Shown here: in pieces, positions 46,101 through 52,936 of the stretch
Position numbering within the stretch: position 1 is the stretch's first letter
Layout: every line of letters begins with the position of its first letter
NCBI RefSeq assembly: GCF_902499045.1
Contig: NZ_CABVPL010000040.1
Coordinates: forward strand, 1 to 64,000
Source: Burkholderia latens
GTDB taxonomy: Bacteria; Pseudomonadota; Gammaproteobacteria; Burkholderiales; Burkholderiaceae
Length of the DNA: 64,000 nucleotides
Reading direction: 5' to 3'
Translations under genes and position numbers: made by a program
Notes under the pieces: generated by a model
Database searches by the model: none
Told to the model about the DNA's origin: nothing
Seen by the model: the letters and a program-made list of their open reading frames with translations, nothing else

Positions 46101-46297
46101 TCGATGAGGCTCAGCACGCCGTCGTTCATCGTCTGCGGCGTGGCGCCCGGGTAGCTCGCGGTGATCGTGACGGACGGCGGCGCGACCGACGGGTAGCGCG
46201 CGACCGGCAGTTGCGGGATCGCGATCAATCCCGTCAGGACGATGAAGAGCGCGATCACCCACGCAAAGATCGGGCGGCGGATGAAGAATTCAGCCAT
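43154..46297 (-). CDS. RND multidrug efflux transporter (HAE1 family)
   Basis: 1047 residues, the usual length of an AcrB-type pump, MAEFFIRRPIFAWVIALFIV at the start. Proton-relay residues lie in TM4 (FGMVLAIGIIVDDAIVVVENV, residues about 395-415, with the paired Asp), and the conserved GVPxx-type docking and the second-half repeat (NDVFFKVGMITVIGLSAKNA) are present. The multidrug substrate range of HAE1 pumps includes lipophilic drugs; the actual range is unknown. I recall the neighbourhood as resembling B. cenocepacia RND-8 but this is not checked. It starts 18 bases after the adaptor gene. Confidence 0.95.
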   Translation of the reverse strand: MAEFFIRRPIFAWVIALFIVLTGLIAIPQLPVARYPSVAPPSVTITASYPGATPQTMNDGVLSLIERELSGVRNLLYFESSADTSGSAQIIVTFKPGTNPEMAQVDVQNKIKSVEPRLPAAVRQNGLIVESASSGFLMLIGLRSDNGRFDEGALADYMARSVSEELRRIDGVGRVLQFGSERAMRIWVDPQKLINFGLSMNDLTTAIGQQNVQIAPGSLGALPALPGQRVTVPLTAQGQLMTPEEFAKVVLRANADGSKVVLGDVARVELGSQNYTFVSRENGKPATLAGVQLAPGANAVKTADAIRARMAELSKSMPAGMTYSIPLDTSPFVKISIEKVIATLFEAMVLVFLVMYLFLQNVRYTLIPAIVAPVAMLGTFAVMLLAGFSINVLTMFGMVLAIGIIVDDAIVVVENVERLMAEERLSPKEATSKAMKEITGAIVGITLVLTAVFIPMAMASGSVGVIYKQFTLSMAVSILFSALLALTLTPALCATMLKPVEPGHHEKRSFFGWFNRRFERLTAWYETRVGRLVGRTGRVMLVFVAISGVLVFGLRSLPSSFLPDEDQGYFITSFLLPADATTERTHDVVKTLEKHLASRPAIQSSISVMGYGFSGQGPNAAMNWAVLKDWKDRHGSSTLEEGMLAQQAMTGATEGMVMSLLPPAIDELGNSSGFSMRLEDRANQGNAALKAAEAKLLELAAQSKVVTGVYPDSLPAGTSIRLEIDRAKAQALGVSFTTLSDTLSTAMGSTYVNDFPNAGRMQQVIIQADAPARMQIDNVMKLYVRNAAGGMVPLSEVVRPVWADTPLQMVRFKGYPSARISGNAAPGQSSGAAMAEMERLAAQLPPGFAVEWTGQSLQERQSASQAPMLMALSMIVVFLVLAALYESWSIPLSVMLVVPLGLLGAIGAVLLRGLPNDVFFKVGMITVIGLSAKNAILIVEFAKQLREEGKGLIEAAIESSKLRLRPILMTSLAFGLGVVPLMVATGASAETQHAIGTGVFGGMVTATVLAVFFVPVFFVFVTSIQERIGAGRAARRKPDALHNEQGD

Positions 46298-46315
46298 GAC
46301 TGGATGCTCCCCGGC

Positions 46316-47476
46316 TCAGTGCGCGGCCGCGGTGGCGACCGCGTCGGGCGCCTTCCAGTCGGTCGCGGTCACGGCCGCGCCGTCGGCGAGGCGCTCCATC
46401 CCTTCGACGACGATCCTCTGGCCGGCCTGCAGGCCCGACTCGATGCGGTAGCTGCGGTTCGTCAGCTCGCCGACCTCGACGGCCTTCAGATGCGCGATGC
46501 CCTTCGCGTCGAGCACCCACACCTGCGGCTTGCCGCCGGCGCGCACGATGGCTTGCTGCGGCACCGTCACCGCGTTCGCGTAGTGCGCGCGCGGAATGCG
46601 GGCGCGCACGTACATGCCCGGCAGCAACTGGCGCTTCGGGTTGTCGACCAGCACGCGCAGCAGCACGTCGCCGGTGCCCGGATCGACGTTGACGCCGGAG
46701 AACAGCATGCGGCCGCGCGCGTCGTAGCGCGTATCGTCGTCGCGCAGCACGTCGACCGGCAGGCCGTTGCCGCCGGCCGCTTGCGGCTGCGCCGCGAGCG
46801 CGCCCCGCAGTGCTTCGAGCGATGCGGCCGGCTGGCGTACGTCGACGTAGACCTGGTCGATCTGCTGGATGCGTGCCATCGGCTGGCCGTCGGTGCTCGA
46901 TACCAGCGCGCCTTCGGTCACGAGCGCCTGGTCGATGCGGCCGGCGATCGGTGCTTCCACGGTCGCGAATTTCAGGTCGAGCTGGCGGCGCGCGAGGGTT
47001 GCGCGGGCCTGCGCGACGTCGGCGGCGGCCTGGTCGCGCTGCGACACCGCGTCGTCGTACACCTGGCGGCTGATCGCGTCGGCCTCGACGAGCGGCTTGA
47101 AGCGCGCCGTCTGCACCTTGGCGCGTTCGAGCGCGGCCTGCGCGCGTTGCAGCGACGCGGCGGCCGTGTCCATGTCGGCCTTGAACGGCGCGGGATTGAT
47201 CTGGAACAGCGGCTGGCCGGCGCGTACTTCGGTGCCCTGCTCGAACAGCCGGCGCTGCACGATGCCGCTGACCTGCGGCCGGATTTCAGCGATTCGTACC
47301 GCCGCGACGCGGCCGGGCAGATCCTCGGTCACGTCGAGACGCGCGGCGGACAGCGTCATCGCCGCGACCGGAATGGCCGGCGCGGCAGCCTGTGGCTGCG
47401 CGGGCCCGCAGCCTGCGAGCAGGGCCGCCATCAGCGCGCAGGCGGCGCCGTAGCGGCATCGTTGTTGATTCTTCAT
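46316..47476 (-). CDS. RND efflux periplasmic adaptor (membrane fusion protein)
   Basis: 386 residues. Lipoprotein signal (LLAGC, about residue 23). The order of adaptor elements is visible: lipoyl half GRVAAVRIAEIRPQVSGIVQ, a long helical hairpin (DTAAASLQRAQAALERAKV, residues about 105-165), second lipoyl half LDLKFATVEAPIAGRID, then beta-barrel and membrane-proximal domains. It links pump and outer-membrane channel. It is the first gene of the operon, with GGAG before the ATG, and its promoter would be in the 304-base gap upstream. No dedicated divergent repressor gene is adjacent, unlike most such operons; control falls to the response regulator at the end. Confidence 0.93.
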   Translation of the reverse strand: MKNQQRCRYGAACALMAALLAGCGPAQPQAAAPAIPVAAMTLSAARLDVTEDLPGRVAAVRIAEIRPQVSGIVQRRLFEQGTEVRAGQPLFQINPAPFKADMDTAAASLQRAQAALERAKVQTARFKPLVEADAISRQVYDDAVSQRDQAAADVAQARATLARRQLDLKFATVEAPIAGRIDQALVTEGALVSSTDGQPMARIQQIDQVYVDVRQPAASLEALRGALAAQPQAAGGNGLPVDVLRDDDTRYDARGRMLFSGVNVDPGTGDVLLRVLVDNPKRQLLPGMYVRARIPRAHYANAVTVPQQAIVRAGGKPQVWVLDAKGIAHLKAVEVGELTNRSYRIESGLQAGQRIVVEGMERLADGAAVTATDWKAPDAVATAAAH

Positions 47477-47780
47477 AGCGACTCCAGGAAGCGCAGGCAG
47501 CCCACTGCCTGCTTTGACGGGCTGGAGTGTGAGGCGCCTGGTTGGCGTCTTTCATGCGGGAAGATGGAGATTCGATGGAGACGGCGAAAGAATCGCCGCG
47601 GCCGATGAAGTGCGAGGACGGAATGCGGGAGAACGGGCGACGAGAATGTCGTCTGACGAACCGGCCCGGCGGCGCGCGGTGCCGCGCCGGGATCGTCGTT
47701 CGGTGTCGTGCCGCGTCGAGCTGGCGCGGCGGGCGTGTGGCGAGGGATCGGCCGGGGCGCCGGTTACGCCCGGCCGTGCA
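47477..47780. other. 304-base gap before the RND operon
   Basis: No gene. It must contain the RND operon promoter (minus strand). A tight inverted repeat ACGAGAATGTCGT (47640-47652, arms ACGA/TCGT) is present but too short to interpret. Nothing else stands out. Confidence 0.4.
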
Positions 47781-49268
47781 TCACCCCGCGTTCGTCTGCC
47801 AGCCGAGCCCGAGGCTCTTCTGCAGCGATACGTAGTCCTTGATCAGCTCGGCTTGCCCGGCGATCACGTTCTGCTGCGCGGCCAGCGCTTCGCGCTGGGT
47901 ATCGAGCAGATCGATCATCGATGCGACGCCTGCGCGATAGCGCTGGTCCATCAGCGTGGCCGAATGCGTGGCCGACGTCTGCACCTTGGTGAGCGCGACG
48001 ACGTGATCGCGCTGGTGCCCGTAGCGTTGCAATGCCGTGTTGGCGTCCTGCAACGCGCCGAGCACCGCCTTCCGATAATTCGCCTGCGCTTCGTCGCGCG
48101 ACGCCTCGGCCGCGCGCACCGCACCGCGCGTGCGGCCGAAGTCGAGGATGTTCCATTGTAGATACGGCGCGCCGACCCACGTGAAGTTCTGCTTGCGGAA
48201 CAGGTGGCCCGGGTCCGTCGCGCTGAAACCGAGATCGCCGAGCAGCGTGACCTTCGGGAAATAGTCGGCGACGTGCTCGCCGATCTGCGCGTTGCTCGAC
48301 GCGAGCCGGCGCTCGGCCGCGCGAATGTCGGGGCGTTGCTTGAGCAACGCGGCCGGATCGCCGACCGGCACGCTGCCCGGCAGCGTCGGCAGCGCCGCGC
48401 GCGACGCCGACAGCGCCGCGTCGAGCGCACCGGGCGCGCGTCCGGTCAGGATCGCGAGCCGGTCGAGCGACTCCGTCACCTGCGCATCGAGAGGAATCAG
48501 TGACGCACGCGTGTTCTCGACTTGCGTGGTCAGGCGCTCGATGTCCACGTCGGCCGCGGCACCGCGTGCGCGGCGCTGCTGCGTGAGTTCGAGCATCCGC
48601 TGTTGCAGCTCGGCCGTGCGCTGTGACAGCGCGAGCCGCTGCTGCCGGTCGCGCAGATCGACGTACGCGGTTGCGACTTCGGCCGCGATCGACACCTGCG
48701 TGTCGGCGAGGTCGGCGTCGACTGCTTCGGCTTGCGCGGACGCGGCTTCCACCGCACGGCGCGTGCCGCCGAACAGGTCGATTTCCCACGTCGCATCGAA
48801 GCCGGCCGAATAGAGCTGCAGCGGACCGGTGCCGCCGAACGACGGCGATGAACCGTCCGGCTGGTTCGAATTGCCGGACGGCAGCAACGAGCCGAGCGCA
48901 CTGACGTCCGGTTCGCGCATGCGGATCGCGGCGACGGTGGCCGACGATTTCGGCAACTGCGCCGCACGCTGTTGCGACAGCTGCGCGCGCGCTGCGCGCA
49001 GCCGCGCCTGCGCCGCATGCACATCGGGGTTGTGCGCGAGCGCGGCGGCGATCAGGTCGTCGAGCTGGCGATCGTTGAGCGCATGCCACCATGCGCTCGG
49101 CGCGGGGGCGGCGGTATCGATGCCGGTAGCCGGCGCACGCACGAAGGTCGGCGCGTCGGGTGCCGCAGGCGCGCCGCGGTAGTCGGGGCCGACGGTGCAG
49201 CCGGCGAGCACGCACGCGGCCGCGCACAGCGCGAGCGCAGGATGGCGGGGCAGGGAGAAGGGCTTCAT
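47781..49268 (-). CDS. efflux outer-membrane lipoprotein (NodT family) of the MFS tripartite pump
   Basis: 495 residues. Lipobox VLAGC (about residue 23) in the signal peptide; two outer-membrane-efflux repeats (residues about 65-265 and 290-485, with ALAHNPDVHAAQARLRAA and LLKQRPDIRAAERRL). It forms the outer channel for the adjoining EmrB-type transporter. Starts 13 bases after the emrB stop and is the third gene of the operon emrA-emrB-channel. A second channel of similar family is in the neighbouring RND operon, so the two pumps do not have to share one. Confidence 0.92.
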   Translation of the reverse strand: MKPFSLPRHPALALCAAACVLAGCTVGPDYRGAPAAPDAPTFVRAPATGIDTAAPAPSAWWHALNDRQLDDLIAAALAHNPDVHAAQARLRAARAQLSQQRAAQLPKSSATVAAIRMREPDVSALGSLLPSGNSNQPDGSSPSFGGTGPLQLYSAGFDATWEIDLFGGTRRAVEAASAQAEAVDADLADTQVSIAAEVATAYVDLRDRQQRLALSQRTAELQQRMLELTQQRRARGAAADVDIERLTTQVENTRASLIPLDAQVTESLDRLAILTGRAPGALDAALSASRAALPTLPGSVPVGDPAALLKQRPDIRAAERRLASSNAQIGEHVADYFPKVTLLGDLGFSATDPGHLFRKQNFTWVGAPYLQWNILDFGRTRGAVRAAEASRDEAQANYRKAVLGALQDANTALQRYGHQRDHVVALTKVQTSATHSATLMDQRYRAGVASMIDLLDTQREALAAQQNVIAGQAELIKDYVSLQKSLGLGWQTNAG

Positions 49269-49281
49269 CGCGTAAGACGGT

Positions 49282-50871
49282 TCAATGGCCGGACGACGCC
49301 GGCTGCGGGCCGCGCGGCGTCTTCAGCAACAGCGCGAGCGGCACGCACGCGAGCAGCGCGAGGCCGAGCACGTAGAAAGTTTCGGAGTAGGTCATCACGA
49401 TCGCCTGGATCTGGATCTGCCGCGCGAGCTGGCCGAGCGCGCGCAGGTTCGAATACGCGAGGTCGCCCGTATGCGCGAACCAGTTCGCCGCATATGCCGA
49501 CAGCCGTTCCTGCCCGATCAGCGAATTCGCGCTCACCGATTCGCGAATCGCGGCTGCATGGAAGGTCGTGCGCCGGTCGATCACGGTGCCGATGATCGCG
49601 AGTCCGATCGAGCCGCCGAGGTTGCGCGCCATGTTGTAGAGCCCGGCGGCATCGCCGGAATCCTCGCGCGCGACGGCCGCCATCGACGCCTGGTTCAGCG
49701 GCATCATCGCGAGCATTTGCGCGACGCCGCGAATCAGCTGCGACCACACGAAATCGTGGCCGACGCTCTGCGCGGTCAGGCTGATGTCGAGCATGCAGCT
49801 CAGGCAGAACAGCAGCAGCCCCGCGATGACGAGAATGCGGAAGTCGACCTTGCCGAGCAGGCGCGGCAGGATCGGCATCACGAGAAACGCGGGCAGGCCC
49901 GACAGCAGCATGATCGCGCCCGCCTGCTCCGCGTTGTAGCCCGCGACGATCGCGAGGAACTGCGGCAGCAGGTACGACACGCCGTACAACCCGGCGCCGA
50001 CCGCGGACACGATCACGATCACGCTCGCATAGCGCGGATTGCGCATCAGCGACAGGCGCATGATCGGCCGCTTCGCGAAACGCTGCGACAGCGCGATCAG
50101 GATCATCCCGGCGAGCGACACGTAGCTCAGCGTGACGATCATCTGCGATTCGAACCAGCGTTCGCGCTGACCTTCCTCGAGCACGACCGTCAGCGAGCTG
50201 AGCCCGATCGCGAGGCCCGCGATCCCGAGCCAGTCCGCGTTGAAGAACGTGGTCCATTGAGGCTTGTCAGACGGCAGTCCGAATACCAGCAGCGCCATCA
50301 GCAGCAGGCACACCGGCAGGTTCAGGAAGAAGCACCAGCTCCAGCTGACGTTCTCCGCGAGCCAGCCGCCGAGCACGGGGCCGAACAGCGGGCCGAGCAG
50401 CACGATCAGCCCGAACAGCGTCATCCCGACCGGCAGCTGCGACAGCGGCAGCCGCGTGCGGATGATGGTTTGCGCGGTCGGGATCAACGCACCGCCCGTG
50501 AAGCCCTGACCGATGCGTCCGGCGATCATCATGGCGAGCGAATTCGACCAGCCGCACATCATCGAGAACGCGATGAACAGCGCCGCGTTCGTCAGCAGGA
50601 AGTTACGGAGTCCGAACACGCGCGTGAGCCACGCGGCAAGCGGAATCATCACGATTTCCGACATCAGGTAGCCGGTCGAGATCCACGTGCCTTCGGTGCC
50701 GGTCGCGCCGATTTCGCCCTGGATCTGCGGCAGCGCGGAGTTCGTGATCGAAATGTCGAGCGTCGCCATCAGCGCGCCGAGCGCGCCGGCCGCGACCGCG
50801 ATCCAGTCGGTGACGCTCGCGCGGCCTTCGTGCGGCGGGACAGGCGCGGCGGTGTTCGCGGCGTCAGCCAT
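49282..50871 (-). CDS. EmrB-type DHA2 MFS drug transporter
   Basis: 529 residues with about 14 transmembrane segments, the DHA2 pattern. The A motif is degenerate (AAWLTRVFGLRNFL, residues about 77-90), motif C-like GPLFGPVLGGWLAENVSW (about 160-177) is clear, and the start ATLDISITNSALPQIQG is characteristic of EmrB. With EmrA and the outer channel it expels hydrophobic drugs in exchange for protons. The start overlaps the emrA end by eight bases. The substrate range is not predictable. Confidence 0.92.
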   Translation of the reverse strand: MADAANTAAPVPPHEGRASVTDWIAVAAGALGALMATLDISITNSALPQIQGEIGATGTEGTWISTGYLMSEIVMIPLAAWLTRVFGLRNFLLTNAALFIAFSMMCGWSNSLAMMIAGRIGQGFTGGALIPTAQTIIRTRLPLSQLPVGMTLFGLIVLLGPLFGPVLGGWLAENVSWSWCFFLNLPVCLLLMALLVFGLPSDKPQWTTFFNADWLGIAGLAIGLSSLTVVLEEGQRERWFESQMIVTLSYVSLAGMILIALSQRFAKRPIMRLSLMRNPRYASVIVIVSAVGAGLYGVSYLLPQFLAIVAGYNAEQAGAIMLLSGLPAFLVMPILPRLLGKVDFRILVIAGLLLFCLSCMLDISLTAQSVGHDFVWSQLIRGVAQMLAMMPLNQASMAAVAREDSGDAAGLYNMARNLGGSIGLAIIGTVIDRRTTFHAAAIRESVSANSLIGQERLSAYAANWFAHTGDLAYSNLRALGQLARQIQIQAIVMTYSETFYVLGLALLACVPLALLLKTPRGPQPASSGH

Positions 50872-51982
50872 GATGCTTCCCGGCGCCGTCCGGACGCGTG
50901 TCGACGTCGACGGTCACGGACAGCCCCGGCACCAGCATCCGCTGCGCGCGCGCGTTCGCGGCGAGGCGGATGCGTACCGGCACGCGCTGCACGATCTTCG
51001 TGAAGTTGCCGGTCGCGTTCTCCGGCGGCAGCAGCGCGAATTGCGCGCCGGTGCCGGGCGCGAAGCTGTCGACGGTGCCGGTGAGCGTGTCGTCGGGCAG
51101 CGCGTCGACGTGCAGCTCGACGGGCTGGCCGATGCGCATCCGGCCGATCTGCGTTTCCTTGAAGTTCGCGACGAGATAGATCGAATCGACCGGCACGACG
51201 GTCAGCAGGCGCGTGCCGGGCTGCACGTACTGCCCGACGCGCACCGTGCGGTCGCCGACGCGTCCGTCGAGCGTGCTGCGCACGATCGTGTTGTCGAGGT
51301 CCAGTTGCGCCTGCGCGGCGCTCGCCTGCGCGGCTTCGAGCTGCGCGCGCGCCTGCTGCAGCTGCGCGGTGAACGACGCGATCTGCGTGCGGGCGGCGGC
51401 GATCGCCGCGTTGTTCGCGGCGAGCGTCGCGGCGGCCTGGTCGCGCGTGCTCTTCAGATCGGCGACGCGTTCTTGCGTTTCGGCACCGGTCGCCGCGAGC
51501 GGCGCATAGCGGACGTATTCGTCGCTCGCGTGCCGCGCGTTGATCTGCGACACCTTCGCCTGCGCTTCGGCCTGCGCGAGATTCGCGCGCTGCTGGCTGA
51601 TCTCGGCTTCGGCGCGGGCGATGTCGGCGCGGCGCGCGTCGACGGTCGCTGTGGACTGCGCGAGCGCGACCTGGTACTGGCGGAGGTCGAGGCGCACGAG
51701 CGGGTCCCCGGCTTTCACGGCCTGGTTGTCGCGAACGTAGACGTCGGTCACGTAGCCGGCGACCTTCGGCGCGGCCGTCATGTTGTCTGCCTGCAGGTAC
51801 GCGTCGTTGGTGCTTTCGATGAAGCGGCCGACCGTCCACCACCGGCCGAACCATACGGCGCCGCCGATCGCCGCGACCACGACGACGGCGAACACGATGC
51901 GCCGCTTCGAGCCGCCGTTGCGCGGCGATGATGCGGTTTCCTGACGGTTTGCTTGCGATGGCGGGTCTTGCTGCGTGGACAT
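50864..51982 (-). CDS. EmrA/HlyD-type membrane fusion protein
   Basis: 372 residues from ATG 51982 (MSTQQDPPSQANRQ); an in-frame TTG at 51994 adds four residues and is less likely. One N-terminal transmembrane helix (residues about 29-49), then the lipoyl part (APKVAGYVTDVYVRDNQAVKAGD), a long coiled-coil (STATVDARRADIARAEAEIS ... TAQLQQARAQLEAAQASAAQAQ, about 105-215), and the beta domain near SFAPGTGAQFALLPPENATG, a hallmark of EmrA. First gene of the pump operon and divergent from the TetR gene, with a palindromic operator candidate between them. Confidence 0.92.
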   Translation of the reverse strand: MSTQQDPPSQANRQETASSPRNGGSKRRIVFAVVVVAAIGGAVWFGRWWTVGRFIESTNDAYLQADNMTAAPKVAGYVTDVYVRDNQAVKAGDPLVRLDLRQYQVALAQSTATVDARRADIARAEAEISQQRANLAQAEAQAKVSQINARHASDEYVRYAPLAATGAETQERVADLKSTRDQAAATLAANNAAIAAARTQIASFTAQLQQARAQLEAAQASAAQAQLDLDNTIVRSTLDGRVGDRTVRVGQYVQPGTRLLTVVPVDSIYLVANFKETQIGRMRIGQPVELHVDALPDDTLTGTVDSFAPGTGAQFALLPPENATGNFTKIVQRVPVRIRLAANARAQRMLVPGLSVTVDVDTRPDGAGKHHG

Positions 51983-51998
51983 GCGGGCATCCAATTTA

Positions 51999-52010
51999 TT
52001 CCGATCGGAA
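51999..52010. promoter_or_regulatory. candidate TetR operator between emrA and tetR
   Basis: TTCCGATCGGAA is a perfect 12-base palindrome in the 92-base gap between the divergent starts, 17 bases from the emrA ATG. The gap is AT-rich for this genome, as expected for two promoters. Binding by the adjacent TetR protein is inferred. Confidence 0.6.
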
Positions 52011-52074
52011 GAATTATTCCAGTTGCTAAAATTGTGTCAAGTAGAATGTTGGTCGATCGAATGACGAGGAACGC

Positions 52075-52872
52075 ATGAACGAAGCGAAGAAGCTGCGTCG
52101 CACATCGACGAGCGGCTACGCGCGCGGCGACGAGACACGCCAGCGGATCATCGAGGCGGCGATCGAGCTGTTCGGCGAATTCGGATTCGCCGGCGCATCG
52201 ACGCGCGACATCGCCGCGAAGGCCGGCGTCAACGCGCCGGCGCTGCAGTACTACTTCGAGAACAAGGAAGGCGTCTACCGCGCGTGCGTCGACGCGATGG
52301 CCGAACTCGGCTGGAGCGTGCTCGGCCCCGCGATCGAACACGCACGGGCGGTGCTGGACGCCGATGCGGACGTCGATGCGCTGATCGATGCGTTCATCGG
52401 CATCCTGCGGATGCTGGCCGACCGGATGTTCACGGCGCCGAAGACGCTCGGGCAGCGGATGTTCTTCGCGCGCGAGCAGCTCGGGCAGGAGCCGGCGAGC
52501 GCGACGGAAATCCTGATGAAGCGCGTGCGCAAGCCGCTCAACGACGTGAGCGCCGAACTGATCGGCCGGATTTCGGGCCGTCCGGCGGACGATCCGGTCA
52601 CGCGGCTGCGGGTGATGAGCCTGTTCGGCCAGTTGACGGTATTCCACCTCGTGCCGCGCTCGGCGTTGCGCCTGCTCGACTGGGACAGCTTCGACGGCGA
52701 AGGCGGCGTGCTCGTGATGGCGACCGTTGCCGATCAGACACGCGTGCTGCTCGAGCACTGGCATGCGCAGCGCGGCGCAGCGGGCGGCGACGTGCGCGCC
52801 GGCGCGAAACCGGCCGCGCCGGGAGACGCAGCGAAACGCGTTCGGCGCGCGAAGAAAACCGCCGCGCGTTGA
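52075..52872 (+). CDS. TetR family regulator with CecR-type C-terminal domain
   Basis: 265 residues. TetR HTH at residues about 20-65 (RQRIIEAAIELFGEFGFAGA, STRDIAAKAGVNAPALQYYF). The C-terminal half (SVLGPAIEHARAVLDAD ... FGQLTVFHLVPRSAL) resembles the DUF1956/CecR ligand-binding domain. The last 40 residues are Ala/Lys/Arg-rich and probably disordered. It is divergent from emrAB and likely represses it through the palindrome at 51999-52010, until a drug is bound. Ligand unknown. Confidence 0.9.
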   Translation: MNEAKKLRRTSTSGYARGDETRQRIIEAAIELFGEFGFAGASTRDIAAKAGVNAPALQYYFENKEGVYRACVDAMAELGWSVLGPAIEHARAVLDADADVDALIDAFIGILRMLADRMFTAPKTLGQRMFFAREQLGQEPASATEILMKRVRKPLNDVSAELIGRISGRPADDPVTRLRVMSLFGQLTVFHLVPRSALRLLDWDSFDGEGGVLVMATVADQTRVLLEHWHAQRGAAGGDVRAGAKPAAPGDAAKRVRRAKKTAAR

Positions 52873-52936
52873 GCGCGGCGCTCATCGGAGCAGCCCGGCG
52901 CGATGCGCGGCGGCCATGCCGCCGGCCTCCGCGCGA

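Noticed and set aside
43163-47608. Plus-strand open frame of 1481 codons opposite the RND operon
   Set aside because: Antisense shadow of the pump and adaptor genes; its His/Arg/Asp-rich product is the usual complement of high-GC codons and has no domain.
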